Origin: Bacteroidia bacterium
GTDB taxonomy: Bacteria > Bacteroidota > Bacteroidia > 2-12-FULL-35-15
Assembly (NCBI GenBank): GCA_020051175.1
Contig: JAGVJJ010000007.1
Location: 248,001-312,000 of the forward strand
Length of the DNA stretch: 64,000 nucleotides
Direction of reading: 5' to 3'
In this document: piece by piece, positions 54,031 to 60,947 of the stretch
Position numbering within the stretch: the first letter of the stretch is position 1
Layout of the letters: the number at the start of each line of letters is the position of its first letter
Position numbers and translations under genes: made by a program
The notes under the pieces: generated by a model
The model's input: only the letters and a program-made list of their open reading frames with translations
The model's database searches: none
Told to the model about the DNA's origin: nothing

Positions 54031-54210
54031 TTACTTTTTTTGTTTGTACTTCTTTTTCCTGCTGCGGATAAGGAACTCGCCCGCCCATGCCCCGAGAAAG
54101 CCTCCTATCATTACATAGGGAACGACATCTTTACCTTGCCTTTTGGCATAGTGGTAGCTTACTAAGGAGGTTGCCAGGGTGAGGACGGAAACGAGTGCTT
54201 TTTCTTTCAT
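54031..54210 (-). CDS. small membrane protein, 59 residues
   Basis: The frame starts MKEKALVSVLTLATSLVSY and ends in a Lys-rich tail (RKKKYKQKK). Two short hydrophobic segments (about 5-19 and 33-48) flank a polar KRQGKDV loop. The stop is 5 bases before the start of the following gene, as in the compact packing of the rest of this region. A holin-like or virion membrane protein would fit the context, but neither is shown. Confidence 0.6.
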   Translation of the reverse strand: MKEKALVSVLTLATSLVSYHYAKRQGKDVVPYVMIGGFLGAWAGEFLIRSRKKKYKQKK

Positions 54211-54226
54211 CAGTTGTTATCCATTT

Positions 54227-54853
54227 CTATTTTACAACAGGTCTTGCTATGCCTATGGCAAAACGCTTAACTGCTATTTTTTTCTTGATTTTGTACTTCT
54301 GCAACATGAAAACAGTATGAATCCTGTTAGTCATGTATCTTATCTTCAGCACTTTTTCCTTGCGCACGTTCTTTCTGATGTAAACGGTTCGTTTGTAGAA
54401 AATGAGCGTACTGTCTCTTTTAGCTGCCAGTTGTTGCAGGTACTGGATTTTTGCATTGCAGCTTTTTTCCTGTGCTGCCCGCAATGTCAGACAGTCGGTA
54501 AGCGCTATCCCAAGCTTATTGGCATATTTGCGGCTACGCAGGGCTTTTGCTTTGGCAGCTTTCAGTTCCTTTAGCAAAACTGTGATGCTGTCGTTTTTAG
54601 CAGCAAGGATGCGTTGCGTTTCGCAAAGGCTTCTTGTCAGGCTTTCTTTCTGAAAAGCCAGCACCGCTATTTGCTTTTCGTACATGGCCTGTTGTACCGC
54701 TTTTGCTTTGCGCAGGTAACCGATTGAGGTTTCATGCTGTTTTTCCATACAGCGGATCTTAACCGTTTCTTTCACGGTAGTGCATGTGCTGATGAGCAGT
54801 ACGCACAGCACCAGGGTAATGAGGATTCCGAATTTGCTTCTTACTGATTGCAT
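54227..54853 (-). CDS. lipoprotein-like coiled-coil protein
   Basis: The product has 208 residues from the ATG at 54853. An open frame continues to 54961 with no signal character. The N-terminus (GILITLVLCVLLISTC) is a hydrophobic segment ending in a Cys that may be lipidated, although Thr before Cys is unusual. The remainder is a long basic coiled coil rich in Lys, Arg, Ala and Gln, with several Cys (RCMEK, SLCETQ, LTDCLTL, KSCNAK). A spanin-like or tail-tape-like role could be imagined, but no motif proves it. Confidence 0.55.
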   Translation of the reverse strand: MQSVRSKFGILITLVLCVLLISTCTTVKETVKIRCMEKQHETSIGYLRKAKAVQQAMYEKQIAVLAFQKESLTRSLCETQRILAAKNDSITVLLKELKAAKAKALRSRKYANKLGIALTDCLTLRAAQEKSCNAKIQYLQQLAAKRDSTLIFYKRTVYIRKNVRKEKVLKIRYMTNRIHTVFMLQKYKIKKKIAVKRFAIGIARPVVK

Positions 54854-54918
54854 TTGTTTTTGGGTTTTAGGATTTGTATTGTTTTTTTTAACACTATCAC
54901 CGAAGTGTCGACCGGCTT

Positions 54919-55587
54919 TCAGTTCTCTTCCTGAAAGTAGAAGTGCGCACCAATACCACACAGTGTAAAAAAGCCGAAGGTGTATGCCATTCTTCGCAAG
55001 GTCTGCCTGCGCCAGGAGCGGAAATCTATCAGCGTATAGGTAAACTGGTTTCCGTATAAGCTGCGATGTGTCTCACACAACTGCATGAACCGCTGAAAGT
55101 CGCTGGCATTTTCAAAGACCTGGCATCCTGCTGAATTCTTATCTACATGAATGGTCTTTCCTGTTTTGTTGGCTCTGTGTACATTGATACCGAAGTAGCC
55201 CTTTACTTTTTTCCCATTGTAAAAATCCAGCATGGCATTTCTGTCATAGTCCCGCACGATGTTAACCGGCTTTACCTGTACCAAGGCATTGTATTCTCCG
55301 CGATGTAATCCTATCGCATAAGCGTTTTTATATTGTCCTTCTGCCAGTATTGCCGTTCCCTGCGGCTGCATGGGGTTCATCAGCCAGAATGTTCCGGGGT
55401 CTGTTGTAATCCGGAACACATGGTATTCCCAATGCAGGGGTTTGGTCGCATAGAATACATGCAGCTCGTCATCAAAGCGGTTCGGGTGTATGCTCCTGTT
55501 CCTCAAGCCCACAATGTTCAGCTCGTAAGGGCGGGAAAAGAGTTGATACCGCTTGTAGTTTAATAATGCTTTGATGCGTTGCAACAT
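54919..55587 (-). CDS. YkuD-like (L,D-transpeptidase-like) protein with C-terminal anchor
   Basis: The protein has 222 residues. The C-terminal half of the domain has INVHRANKT with His137 and NSAGCQVF with Cys155, the order and spacing of the catalytic His and Cys of YkuD-type enzymes (usually HG...SHGC; here SAGC). A hydrophobic helix at about 200-217 (AYTFGFFTLCGIGAHFYF) lies near the C-terminus, so the domain would be held at a membrane by its tail. No signal peptide is present, so membrane topology is unclear. It could cut or reshape peptidoglycan. It lies 6 bases before the pseudo-amidase start in transcription order. Confidence 0.6.
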   Translation of the reverse strand: MLQRIKALLNYKRYQLFSRPYELNIVGLRNRSIHPNRFDDELHVFYATKPLHWEYHVFRITTDPGTFWLMNPMQPQGTAILAEGQYKNAYAIGLHRGEYNALVQVKPVNIVRDYDRNAMLDFYNGKKVKGYFGINVHRANKTGKTIHVDKNSAGCQVFENASDFQRFMQLCETHRSLYGNQFTYTLIDFRSWRRQTLRRMAYTFGFFTLCGIGAHFYFQEEN

Positions 55588-55593
55588 GACTCT

Positions 55594-56004
55594 TTAAGCT
55601 GCTGATTGAAAATCAGGTTCATAATTGGCTAACCATGTTTTAACATCGAAGCCGGGACTGTTTTCTGTCTTTCCTGTGTGTTCATCGTAACCGATAGCAC
55701 GGGCTGCACTGTATGTATCACTCAGCTTTACAATCAGGTCAAACATGGAATCTTCCTGCGCACGGGTGCGTGTATCTTTCGGTTTTCCATTTTTATCTAT
55801 TCCCCCGATATAGGCAATGTGAATACAGTTGTCCTCAGCATTTTTCTTTTCGTCAGATAACTTTTTTACATCGCCATTGGCTTTGATAACATAGTGGCAG
55901 GGAGATAGTTCTCCCCATTCTTGTTTGAGCTGCTCTATGCTTGTTGCAGGCTGTGTTCCCGTACTTCGGATAACGATATGGGCGATATTTTTGATAATTT
56001 TCAT
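55594..56004 (-). CDS. N-acetylmuramoyl-L-alanine amidase-like protein without zinc ligands
   Basis: The 136-residue protein has the size and pattern of the small phage amidases of the T7-lysozyme type (AHIVIRST...CHYVIKANG...IHIAYIGGIDKNGKPKDTRT...SPGFDV). Compared with the usual motifs (IxIHCSAT, GHNE, ACPxFDV), the three zinc ligands are replaced: His to Arg13 in VIRST, His to Tyr106 in AIGYDE, and Cys to Ser116 in NSPGFDV. The protein should therefore be catalytically dead as an amidase and may bind peptidoglycan or play a structural role. It is packed between the YkuD-like and the peptidoglycan-binding protein genes. Confidence 0.75.
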   Translation of the reverse strand: MKIIKNIAHIVIRSTGTQPATSIEQLKQEWGELSPCHYVIKANGDVKKLSDEKKNAEDNCIHIAYIGGIDKNGKPKDTRTRAQEDSMFDLIVKLSDTYSAARAIGYDEHTGKTENSPGFDVKTWLANYEPDFQSAA

Positions 56005-56031
56005 GATTTGCTTTTGTTGTATTGTTTTGTT

Positions 56032-56928
56032 TTACTTGTGGTAGCGCACGTGCTGGCTTTCTACCAGGAATAATTGTTTGTCATTTTCAAAGAGCGAATA
56101 GCTGCCGCGTTTCGTGATTTCTCTTCCGAGTACCATGTTTGCCGGAACCGGAACGGATGTTTTGGGGTCTTTCCATACTTTGCTGGCTGTTTTGGTGATG
56201 AGCATCCTGCTGGTGTCAAATCCGCTCAGTGACCATTTGCTGCCATCGTATTTCAGACCCATGTTGGAAAAAGCCAGTCGTATGCTTTGTTTCTGCTGTT
56301 CATTGGTAAAGCTGTTCAGCATTCCGTTCACCAGCGTTTGCCTTACACCTCCGATGCGGTAGTTCATGAAAGCATCACTAACCGTTTTATAATCGCTGGT
56401 ATTGCGCAACGTTTTAAGCAATGCAAGGGCTTTGTTAAAGTCTTTGCTGCTCGCTGCTGCATAGAGCTGTGATGCTGTCGTGGCATAATTAGGACTGCTC
56501 CCCTTTACCAGTACATTGTAAGTGCTTTCATCTATACTTTCCGGCAATCCTGATTTTTTCAGCGCATTGATGGTTTCTGTTCCGAAATCTCCATCGGCTC
56601 CGTATTTGGGAAGTATGCTTTTTCCATACTTCGTAATAAGTGCTTGTTGCAATGCTTTAACATTGGCTCCCTTACTGCCTTTTTGCAAAGGGAAATCATC
56701 ATTGGAGCTGGACGCATTCGTTTTTGGTTTTGGTATCACCGGTCTGTCTTCATAAAAATCAGGAACATCGTTTTCTGCATCGGCCTGGTTGCGATGATTT
56801 TTCCAGTACTGCCAGCCGAAATAAGTCAAGGCTCCTGTTGCTGCTACTCCCAAACCGATGAACAGCCACTTTTTCCGGCTACCCTTTTTAAGGTCTTGTT
56901 TGCCTTCGTTTATTTTTTGCTTTTTCAT
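56032..56928 (-). CDS. membrane-anchored peptidoglycan-binding-domain protein
   Basis: The product of 298 residues has one N-terminal membrane helix (WLFIGLGVAATGALTYFGW) after a basic start. A linker with DRPVIPKPK leads to a PG_binding_1 domain (LQKGSKGANVKALQQALI and GDFGTETINALKKSGLP, about 82-145). The C-terminal 150 residues are helical, with LKTLRNTSDYKTVSDAF and FTNEQQKQSIRLAFSN, which resembles the annexin-like repeats of the next protein. This is an attachment device between a membrane and peptidoglycan. It lies 5 bases after the annexin-like gene. Confidence 0.75.
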   Translation of the reverse strand: MKKQKINEGKQDLKKGSRKKWLFIGLGVAATGALTYFGWQYWKNHRNQADAENDVPDFYEDRPVIPKPKTNASSSNDDFPLQKGSKGANVKALQQALITKYGKSILPKYGADGDFGTETINALKKSGLPESIDESTYNVLVKGSSPNYATTASQLYAAASSKDFNKALALLKTLRNTSDYKTVSDAFMNYRIGGVRQTLVNGMLNSFTNEQQKQSIRLAFSNMGLKYDGSKWSLSGFDTSRMLITKTASKVWKDPKTSVPVPANMVLGREITKRGSYSLFENDKQLFLVESQHVRYHK

Positions 56929-56933
56929 TTCTT

Positions 56934-57620
56934 TTAGGTTTTTGGTTTTGCAAGTATTATTTTCATGTAGTCTGTATATTCCCAGAGTTCCAACTCCGCT
57001 TTTAATGCTTCTATCAGGTTTTCGCTGTAAAGCTGGTAGTAAGCCTTTCCAACATTGATAAAGGCAGTTTGCGTTGGTATTTCTGTAAACACTGCCTTGA
57101 TAGCGTCTTCATCCGTTCCGGGAATAAAAGCGTAACTTTTGTCGAAGGCTGCTTTTAAACGTTTTGCCCAGGCTGCATGCTGATTTGCTGTTAATGCCTG
57201 TCCTGCTTTCTGTGGCTTGGCTTCCATTATTTGCAGCATCTCGTTGTACTCACTGGCTTGCAGTTCATCGCTCATGTCCTTGTACATATTGGAACCGTAT
57301 TCCCGCTGATATGCCTTGTACACCTTGTTCAGCTCGTCTTTGGTTTTAATCTGCATCAGTGTATTGCGCAAGCCCTGTGTGTCTGTTCCGAAATACCCAT
57401 CGTTTTCAAAAGCCATTTTTATCTGCTTGGCAAACGTTTCAGGAGAACCGTCTTCAAAGCTTTTCGCATGTGCCCTGTTGGAGATGGTTTTGTCTATCAG
57501 TTTCTTTCCCAATACAATTACTCCTGTAATTCCGGCAGCAGCCAGCAGGGAGTACACTACCTTTTCTTTCAGGCTCATTTCTTCCCGCTCGCCTGAATTA
57601 TATAGAATTGGTTTTTGCAT
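56934..57620 (-). CDS. membrane-anchored protein with two annexin-like repeats
   Basis: This 228-residue protein has an N-terminal membrane helix (residues about 20-40, SLLAAAGITGVIVLG) followed by two helical repeats of about 70 residues. Each has the annexin pattern: a GTD turn (78-80 and 168-170), then LRNTLMQIKTKDELNKVYKA in the first and EDAIKAVFTEIPTQTAFINV in the second, followed by YGSNMYKDMSDEL or YSENLIEALKAEL. The second copy, GTDEDAIKAVF, is especially close to eukaryotic annexin repeats. Annexins bind anionic lipids with calcium. In this element it may bind a membrane. It is next to the peptidoglycan-binding protein. Confidence 0.7.
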   Translation of the reverse strand: MQKPILYNSGEREEMSLKEKVVYSLLAAAGITGVIVLGKKLIDKTISNRAHAKSFEDGSPETFAKQIKMAFENDGYFGTDTQGLRNTLMQIKTKDELNKVYKAYQREYGSNMYKDMSDELQASEYNEMLQIMEAKPQKAGQALTANQHAAWAKRLKAAFDKSYAFIPGTDEDAIKAVFTEIPTQTAFINVGKAYYQLYSENLIEALKAELELWEYTDYMKIILAKPKT

Positions 57621-57650
57621 TGAGTTTTTTAAAATGATAAGTAATTCAGA

Positions 57651-57833
57651 TTATACTCCCAGGGCTTTGCGCGCAATGGCCATTTTCACCGGGTCGTTTT
57701 TGACGATGTGTGCCAGTTGCTCCAATTCTTTGGCAGAGAGTTTTGAAGCCAGTACTGTTACCGCACGCATTTTGGTTTCTGCTTCCTGTTCATTTGCGGC
57801 TGCGATGTGCAGCTCATAGCTGTATTTGCTCAT
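57651..57833 (-). CDS. small helical protein, 60 residues
   Basis: The product MSKYSYELHIAAANEQEAET and the following 40 residues form a beta strand and two or three helices (LSAKELEQLAHIVKN, PVKMAIARKALGV). It has no signal or membrane segment. The gene is packed 30 bases before the annexin-like gene start and 49 bases after the coiled-coil protein gene on the same strand, with an A-rich leader, so it is likely real. The function is unknown. Confidence 0.6.
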   Translation of the reverse strand: MSKYSYELHIAAANEQEAETKMRAVTVLASKLSAKELEQLAHIVKNDPVKMAIARKALGV

Positions 57834-57882
57834 TTTTTTATTCGTTTATTGGTTTATTCCTTCGTTGGTTTACCGGTAAGCA

Positions 57883-58743
57883 CTACTGTTCCTCTTCGTT
57901 TTGCTGCACCAGCTCCAGCACGGGTTGTAACTGTGATTTATCTTTGCTGAAGGCATCCAGGATTTCTATAATCTGGCCGATTTCATGTTCATCAAAGTGT
58001 TTTTGCAGCTCTTTGAACAGGTTGACAAATTCCTTTTCCTGCTCATTCCATGCAGGCTCCGCAACTTTTTCTTTCTTTTTAAAAGATACGTCTGCATTTT
58101 CCTGAACGGGTGCAGGACGGCTGTTGTCCTTTTCAATCAATCCTGCCAATCCTGATACTGCCGGAATTTGTGCAATGATGTGGGTATTGCGCCTTACCAA
58201 TCCTTCCAGTGCAACAGACAGCACTTCGCCCCAATGAACCCCGCCAATTTTGTTAGCGTTTTCTTTTGCTGCTTCCACAGCGGCAGCCAGCGTATCGGCA
58301 TACTCTTCTGCTTCTGTAAGCTCTTTTCGCAGCTCTGCATTTTCTTTTTTCAGGGCAAGTATTTCCATTGCTTCTGTGGTTTTGCGCTGGTGCGCTTCTC
58401 TCCACTCGCTCGCGCTGTTACGGGAAAAGGTTTTTACAGGCATACCGCTTAATCCGAGGTTGGTCGCTTCTTCACGGTTACGGGCTTTCATCAGGAATAC
58501 ATACTGGTCGTTGCGTGGTGAAGAGGCGGTGTTATAGATTACAATTTTGATTTGTTCCGTGTCGGGTGTCATGTAATCTTCATAACCGTCAAAATCATTC
58601 GGCTCATCCGTTTTAGGAACTGCTTTCAAAGCATCCACAAAAATTTCATAATGCTTTGCATGGTTCTTTGCCGCCATTGCTACCAGATGGTTTTTCAGAC
58701 GGTCTACCTTCTGCTGGTCGAAATTGTCAAACTGAATAGGCAT
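57883..58743 (-). CDS. coiled-coil element protein of unknown function
   Basis: The protein has 286 residues. It starts MPIQFDNFDQQKVDRLKNHL; residues 50-110 are mixed (IKIVIYNTASSPRNDQYVFL). A long coiled coil runs from about 125 to 165 (ALKKENAELRKELTEAEEYA). A helical hydrophobic region (HIIAQIPAVSGLAGLIEKD) and an acidic helical C-terminus with KELQKHFDEHEIGQIIEIL follow. No family was recognised. In a virion it could be a scaffold or a DNA-associated protein. Confidence 0.6.
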   Translation of the reverse strand: MPIQFDNFDQQKVDRLKNHLVAMAAKNHAKHYEIFVDALKAVPKTDEPNDFDGYEDYMTPDTEQIKIVIYNTASSPRNDQYVFLMKARNREEATNLGLSGMPVKTFSRNSASEWREAHQRKTTEAMEILALKKENAELRKELTEAEEYADTLAAAVEAAKENANKIGGVHWGEVLSVALEGLVRRNTHIIAQIPAVSGLAGLIEKDNSRPAPVQENADVSFKKKEKVAEPAWNEQEKEFVNLFKELQKHFDEHEIGQIIEILDAFSKDKSQLQPVLELVQQNEEEQ

Positions 58744-58777
58744 TTTCTTTTTTCTTTTAGTTATTACTTTTTAAAAA

Positions 58778-59104
58778 TCAGCCTTTGGCTGTGGTTGTTG
58801 GTATCACCTGTATGAACCGCAGGTGATTGATACGGTCTGCGTAATTGTGAACCTGGATGGCTCCCTGATGTTCGTATGTCTGCTCGTTGGTCGTATTGTC
58901 TGCGATGTCAAACAGCCCGAAGTCCGATACAATGCTCAGCTCTGTCACTTCCTCCACAAGGATATAAAACTGGTTATAGGCTTCTATCTCTGCTTTTTCT
59001 CCCGGCTGCAACACCAGGTGCCGGAAGCGGATATAGTACTCCGCACCATAGCCCAGCTCTTTCATTCTGCGCGGGATGTATTCTAAAGCCAGTGCAATGG
59101 TCAT
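58778..59104 (-). CDS. small beta-rich protein, capsid-accessory candidate
   Basis: The product is 108 residues and mostly beta-structured, with alternating hydrophobic strands (YYIRFRHLVLQPGEKAEIEA, QFYILVEEVTELSIVSDF). It begins MTIALALEYIPRRM and ends RFIQVIPTTTAKG. The size and strand pattern are similar to single jelly-roll proteins, but no sequence proof exists. Its start overlaps the end of the 171-residue protein gene by 4 bases (ATGA), so the three small beta-rich genes are translated together. Confidence 0.5.
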   Translation of the reverse strand: MTIALALEYIPRRMKELGYGAEYYIRFRHLVLQPGEKAEIEAYNQFYILVEEVTELSIVSDFGLFDIADNTTNEQTYEHQGAIQVHNYADRINHLRFIQVIPTTTAKG

Positions 59105-59616
59105 CGTTTGTTTGTATTAGGTTCAATTATTTCTATCCATACATACACATTCAACAGGTAGTTCACAGCAGGATTGTTTTCTCCGTATCGGTCTTTATAA
59201 ATGCCATGCAGTATAGTACTTCTGCCATCTACAACCACCCTTTCTTCAAAGGAGCTGGACTGGTGTGTAAAAGCTGTAGCAGTCCAATACGTGTTTCCTG
59301 AAAAATCACAATAGGCAGCATTGTTATCTATTTGCAGATGTCCTGAATAAAAGATGTTAGCTTCTTCACAACTTTGCAGCTTCAACTCTCCGATAAGCAA
59401 GTCGCGTTTGAACTTCAATCCGCTTTCTGCAAATCGTACTTTGATTATTTCTTTCGGAGGAATAACCGAAGTATTCTTAGTCGGTGCGAGCCATCGTCCT
59501 CCCAGCTCTATTCCGATAATGTGCTTCGTATTTTTAGGAAGCTTTATCTGGAAGTGCTTTGCCTGCCCTGCTTTCTGAATACTCAGGCTTGTACTGATTA
59601 CCTGCTCCCGCATCAT
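59101..59616 (-). CDS. beta-rich protein, capsid candidate
   Basis: This 171-residue protein is beta-rich with strands separated by short turns: QAKHFQIKLPKNTKHIIGIE, FKRDLLIGELKLQSCEEANI, and NYLLNVYVWIEIIEPN at the end. The spacing fits an eight-stranded jelly roll, as in many small viral capsid or vertex proteins. It overlaps both neighbours by 4 bases. Its N-terminus, REQVISTSLSIQKAGQAKHF, is similar in layout to the start of the 127-residue protein above it (FDIQVTAAKESITKSFELDK), so the two may be homologues. Confidence 0.5.
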   Translation of the reverse strand: MMREQVISTSLSIQKAGQAKHFQIKLPKNTKHIIGIELGGRWLAPTKNTSVIPPKEIIKVRFAESGLKFKRDLLIGELKLQSCEEANIFYSGHLQIDNNAAYCDFSGNTYWTATAFTHQSSSFEERVVVDGRSTILHGIYKDRYGENNPAVNYLLNVYVWIEIIEPNTNKR

Positions 59617-59996
59617 AGTCCGTCCTCCATTTCACAATCTATATACAGCGATACACGGTAAGTTTCAAAAGGAGTGCGCGTATCCTCATTGTCAGTAAAG
59701 ATGAGTTTGACAATACCGTTACCGGGATTCACATTGCCCAAATCGTAGTAGCGTTGCTTGGGTGGTACATTGATACCGGACATCAATAATTTACTTTCGT
59801 AGTTTTCAGGGAAATATTCTTCCTTGTTGATTTCAATTTTCTGCGTTCCCCTGTAGTACAATAAGTCGTCTTTATCCGACATTACCAGTACTCCCCGCAC
59901 TGTTTTGATGGTTTTATCCAACTCAAAGGATTTGGTTATACTTTCCTTTGCAGCGGTAACCTGTATATCAAATCGTTTCTTTACTGGCTTTAACAT
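59613..59996 (-). CDS. beta-rich protein, capsid candidate
   Basis: The gene encodes 127 residues, nearly all beta: FDIQVTAAKESITKSFELDK, TVRGVLVMSDKDDLLYYRGT, VPPKQRYYDLGNVN, and FETYRVSLYIDCEMEDGL at the end. The arrangement of strands, the RGTQKIEI and YYDLG motifs, and the length match what one expects of a small single jelly-roll virion protein. The start is 31 bases downstream of a strong GC hairpin. It overlaps the next gene by 4 bases. Confidence 0.5.
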   Translation of the reverse strand: MLKPVKKRFDIQVTAAKESITKSFELDKTIKTVRGVLVMSDKDDLLYYRGTQKIEINKEEYFPENYESKLLMSGINVPPKQRYYDLGNVNPGNGIVKLIFTDNEDTRTPFETYRVSLYIDCEMEDGL

Positions 59997-60026
59997 GATG
60001 ATTCTTTTTTTGATTGCTTCTTTTAA

Positions 60027-60049
60027 GTCCGCAGCTCAAGGCTGCGGAC
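60027..60049 (-). promoter_or_regulatory. GC-rich hairpin downstream of the main capsid candidate gene
   Basis: GTCCGCAGC (60027-60035) pairs with GCTGCGGAC (60041-60049) over 9 bp with a 5-base loop. It lies 17 bases beyond the stop of the 240-residue gene and 31 bases before the next start. On the minus strand only TTAAAAGAA follows, so it is a weak terminator at best; it could be a partial terminator or a 3' stabiliser that raises the level of the upstream message. Confidence 0.6.
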
Positions 60050-60065
60050 GATGGATTGCTTTTTA

Positions 60066-60788
60066 CTATGGCGTTGTAATAGTGCCATACAGACCGGCAA
60101 AAATGTGCGTCTTGGCATCCAGCCCGTCCATTGTTCCCAGCTCAATGGTCATTTCCACAAGAATATCATCCTGTATCAGGCGTGGGTTTGCCAGCTTGTA
60201 ATATCCTACCGGCACATTGTGCATGTTGCTTGTCTTGAACACATTGTTGGCAGTTTCCGGCACAATCTGTTTTTTGTTGCTCTTTAAGGAGAACTCTCCG
60301 TTGGCTATGGGTGCAAAATTTTCCAATGCTCCGAACTGGGTAGCCATTATTTTATCCTTTGACATATCGAAGGAGACACCTGCCAGCAACACGATACCAC
60401 TTACAAGCAATGCCTGGTTTTTCGGCAGTTTGGCATTGGAGATATTACGCAGACCGATTTCCTTGTCGTCCTGGGTTTCAAACATTTTAATGGTTTTGGA
60501 ACTTACCGGTTTGATGCTGTAGATAACTGTATCTGCCAGACGTAGTTCCCCCTTCGCTAATGCCTGTTTAATGTGTGCGGGCAATTCGGAAAAATGTTTT
60601 TCCATTTCTGCACGAGAGCCTTTGCTCGAAGGCCCTGTGTTGGTTAGCTTATTGACAGTTCGCTGGCGTGCAATGGGGTTCATTCTTCTCAATGCACCCA
60701 GCAACTCATCGTTGCCATCCAGACCGTCCAGTCCCAGCAATGCGCCTACATTGCTGTATTCTTCGATTCCTTCTAACATTTCTAACAT
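60066..60788 (-). CDS. main capsid protein candidate
   Basis: The product has 240 residues. The first 85 residues are helical and end in LALAK-like helices (HFSELPAHIKQALAK). The remaining 155 residues are beta-rich, with LRLADTVIYSIKPVSSKTIK, NQALLVSGIVLLAGVSFD, IANGEFSLKSNKKQIVPETA and DDILVEMTIELGTMD. The helical N-terminus followed by a beta domain fits a capsid protein with a scaffold-like extension. It has a GLDGLDG motif at 19-25, which could be a processing site. A hairpin follows the gene and a larger one precedes it, as expected for a highly expressed gene with its own regulation. There is no sequence match to a known capsid protein that I can name. Confidence 0.5.
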   Translation of the reverse strand: MLEMLEGIEEYSNVGALLGLDGLDGNDELLGALRRMNPIARQRTVNKLTNTGPSSKGSRAEMEKHFSELPAHIKQALAKGELRLADTVIYSIKPVSSKTIKMFETQDDKEIGLRNISNAKLPKNQALLVSGIVLLAGVSFDMSKDKIMATQFGALENFAPIANGEFSLKSNKKQIVPETANNVFKTSNMHNVPVGYYKLANPRLIQDDILVEMTIELGTMDGLDAKTHIFAGLYGTITTP

Positions 60789-60837
60789 GGTGTTTTTGTG
60801 TTTTTTGTTTGTAGTGTTGTTTGTTTCTTTTTCTTTG

Positions 60838-60935
60838 AAAAAGGCCGTAGCTTTCCTGTTCCGCTATTTTTATTAAATACGGGTGTTCATTATTTTCTAA
60901 TGTTCAGTCGGAAGGAGAAGGCTTACGGCCTTTTT
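60838..60935 (-). promoter_or_regulatory. long-loop inverted repeat before the capsid candidate gene
   Basis: AAAAAGGCCGTAGC (60838-60851) and GCTTACGGCCTTTTT (60921-60935) form a stem of 14 bp with one bulge around a loop of about 69 bases. On the minus strand the stem ends in CCTTTTT, so it may terminate the upstream 195-residue gene. It sits in the 159-base gap before the capsid candidate and could also be a leader structure. Confidence 0.5.
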
Positions 60936-60947
60936 GTTTCTTGGTGC

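Noticed and set aside
54854-54961. N-terminal extension of the coiled-coil lipoprotein-like gene
   Set aside because: It overlaps the YkuD-like gene and hides the hydrophobic start; the ATG at 54853 is better.
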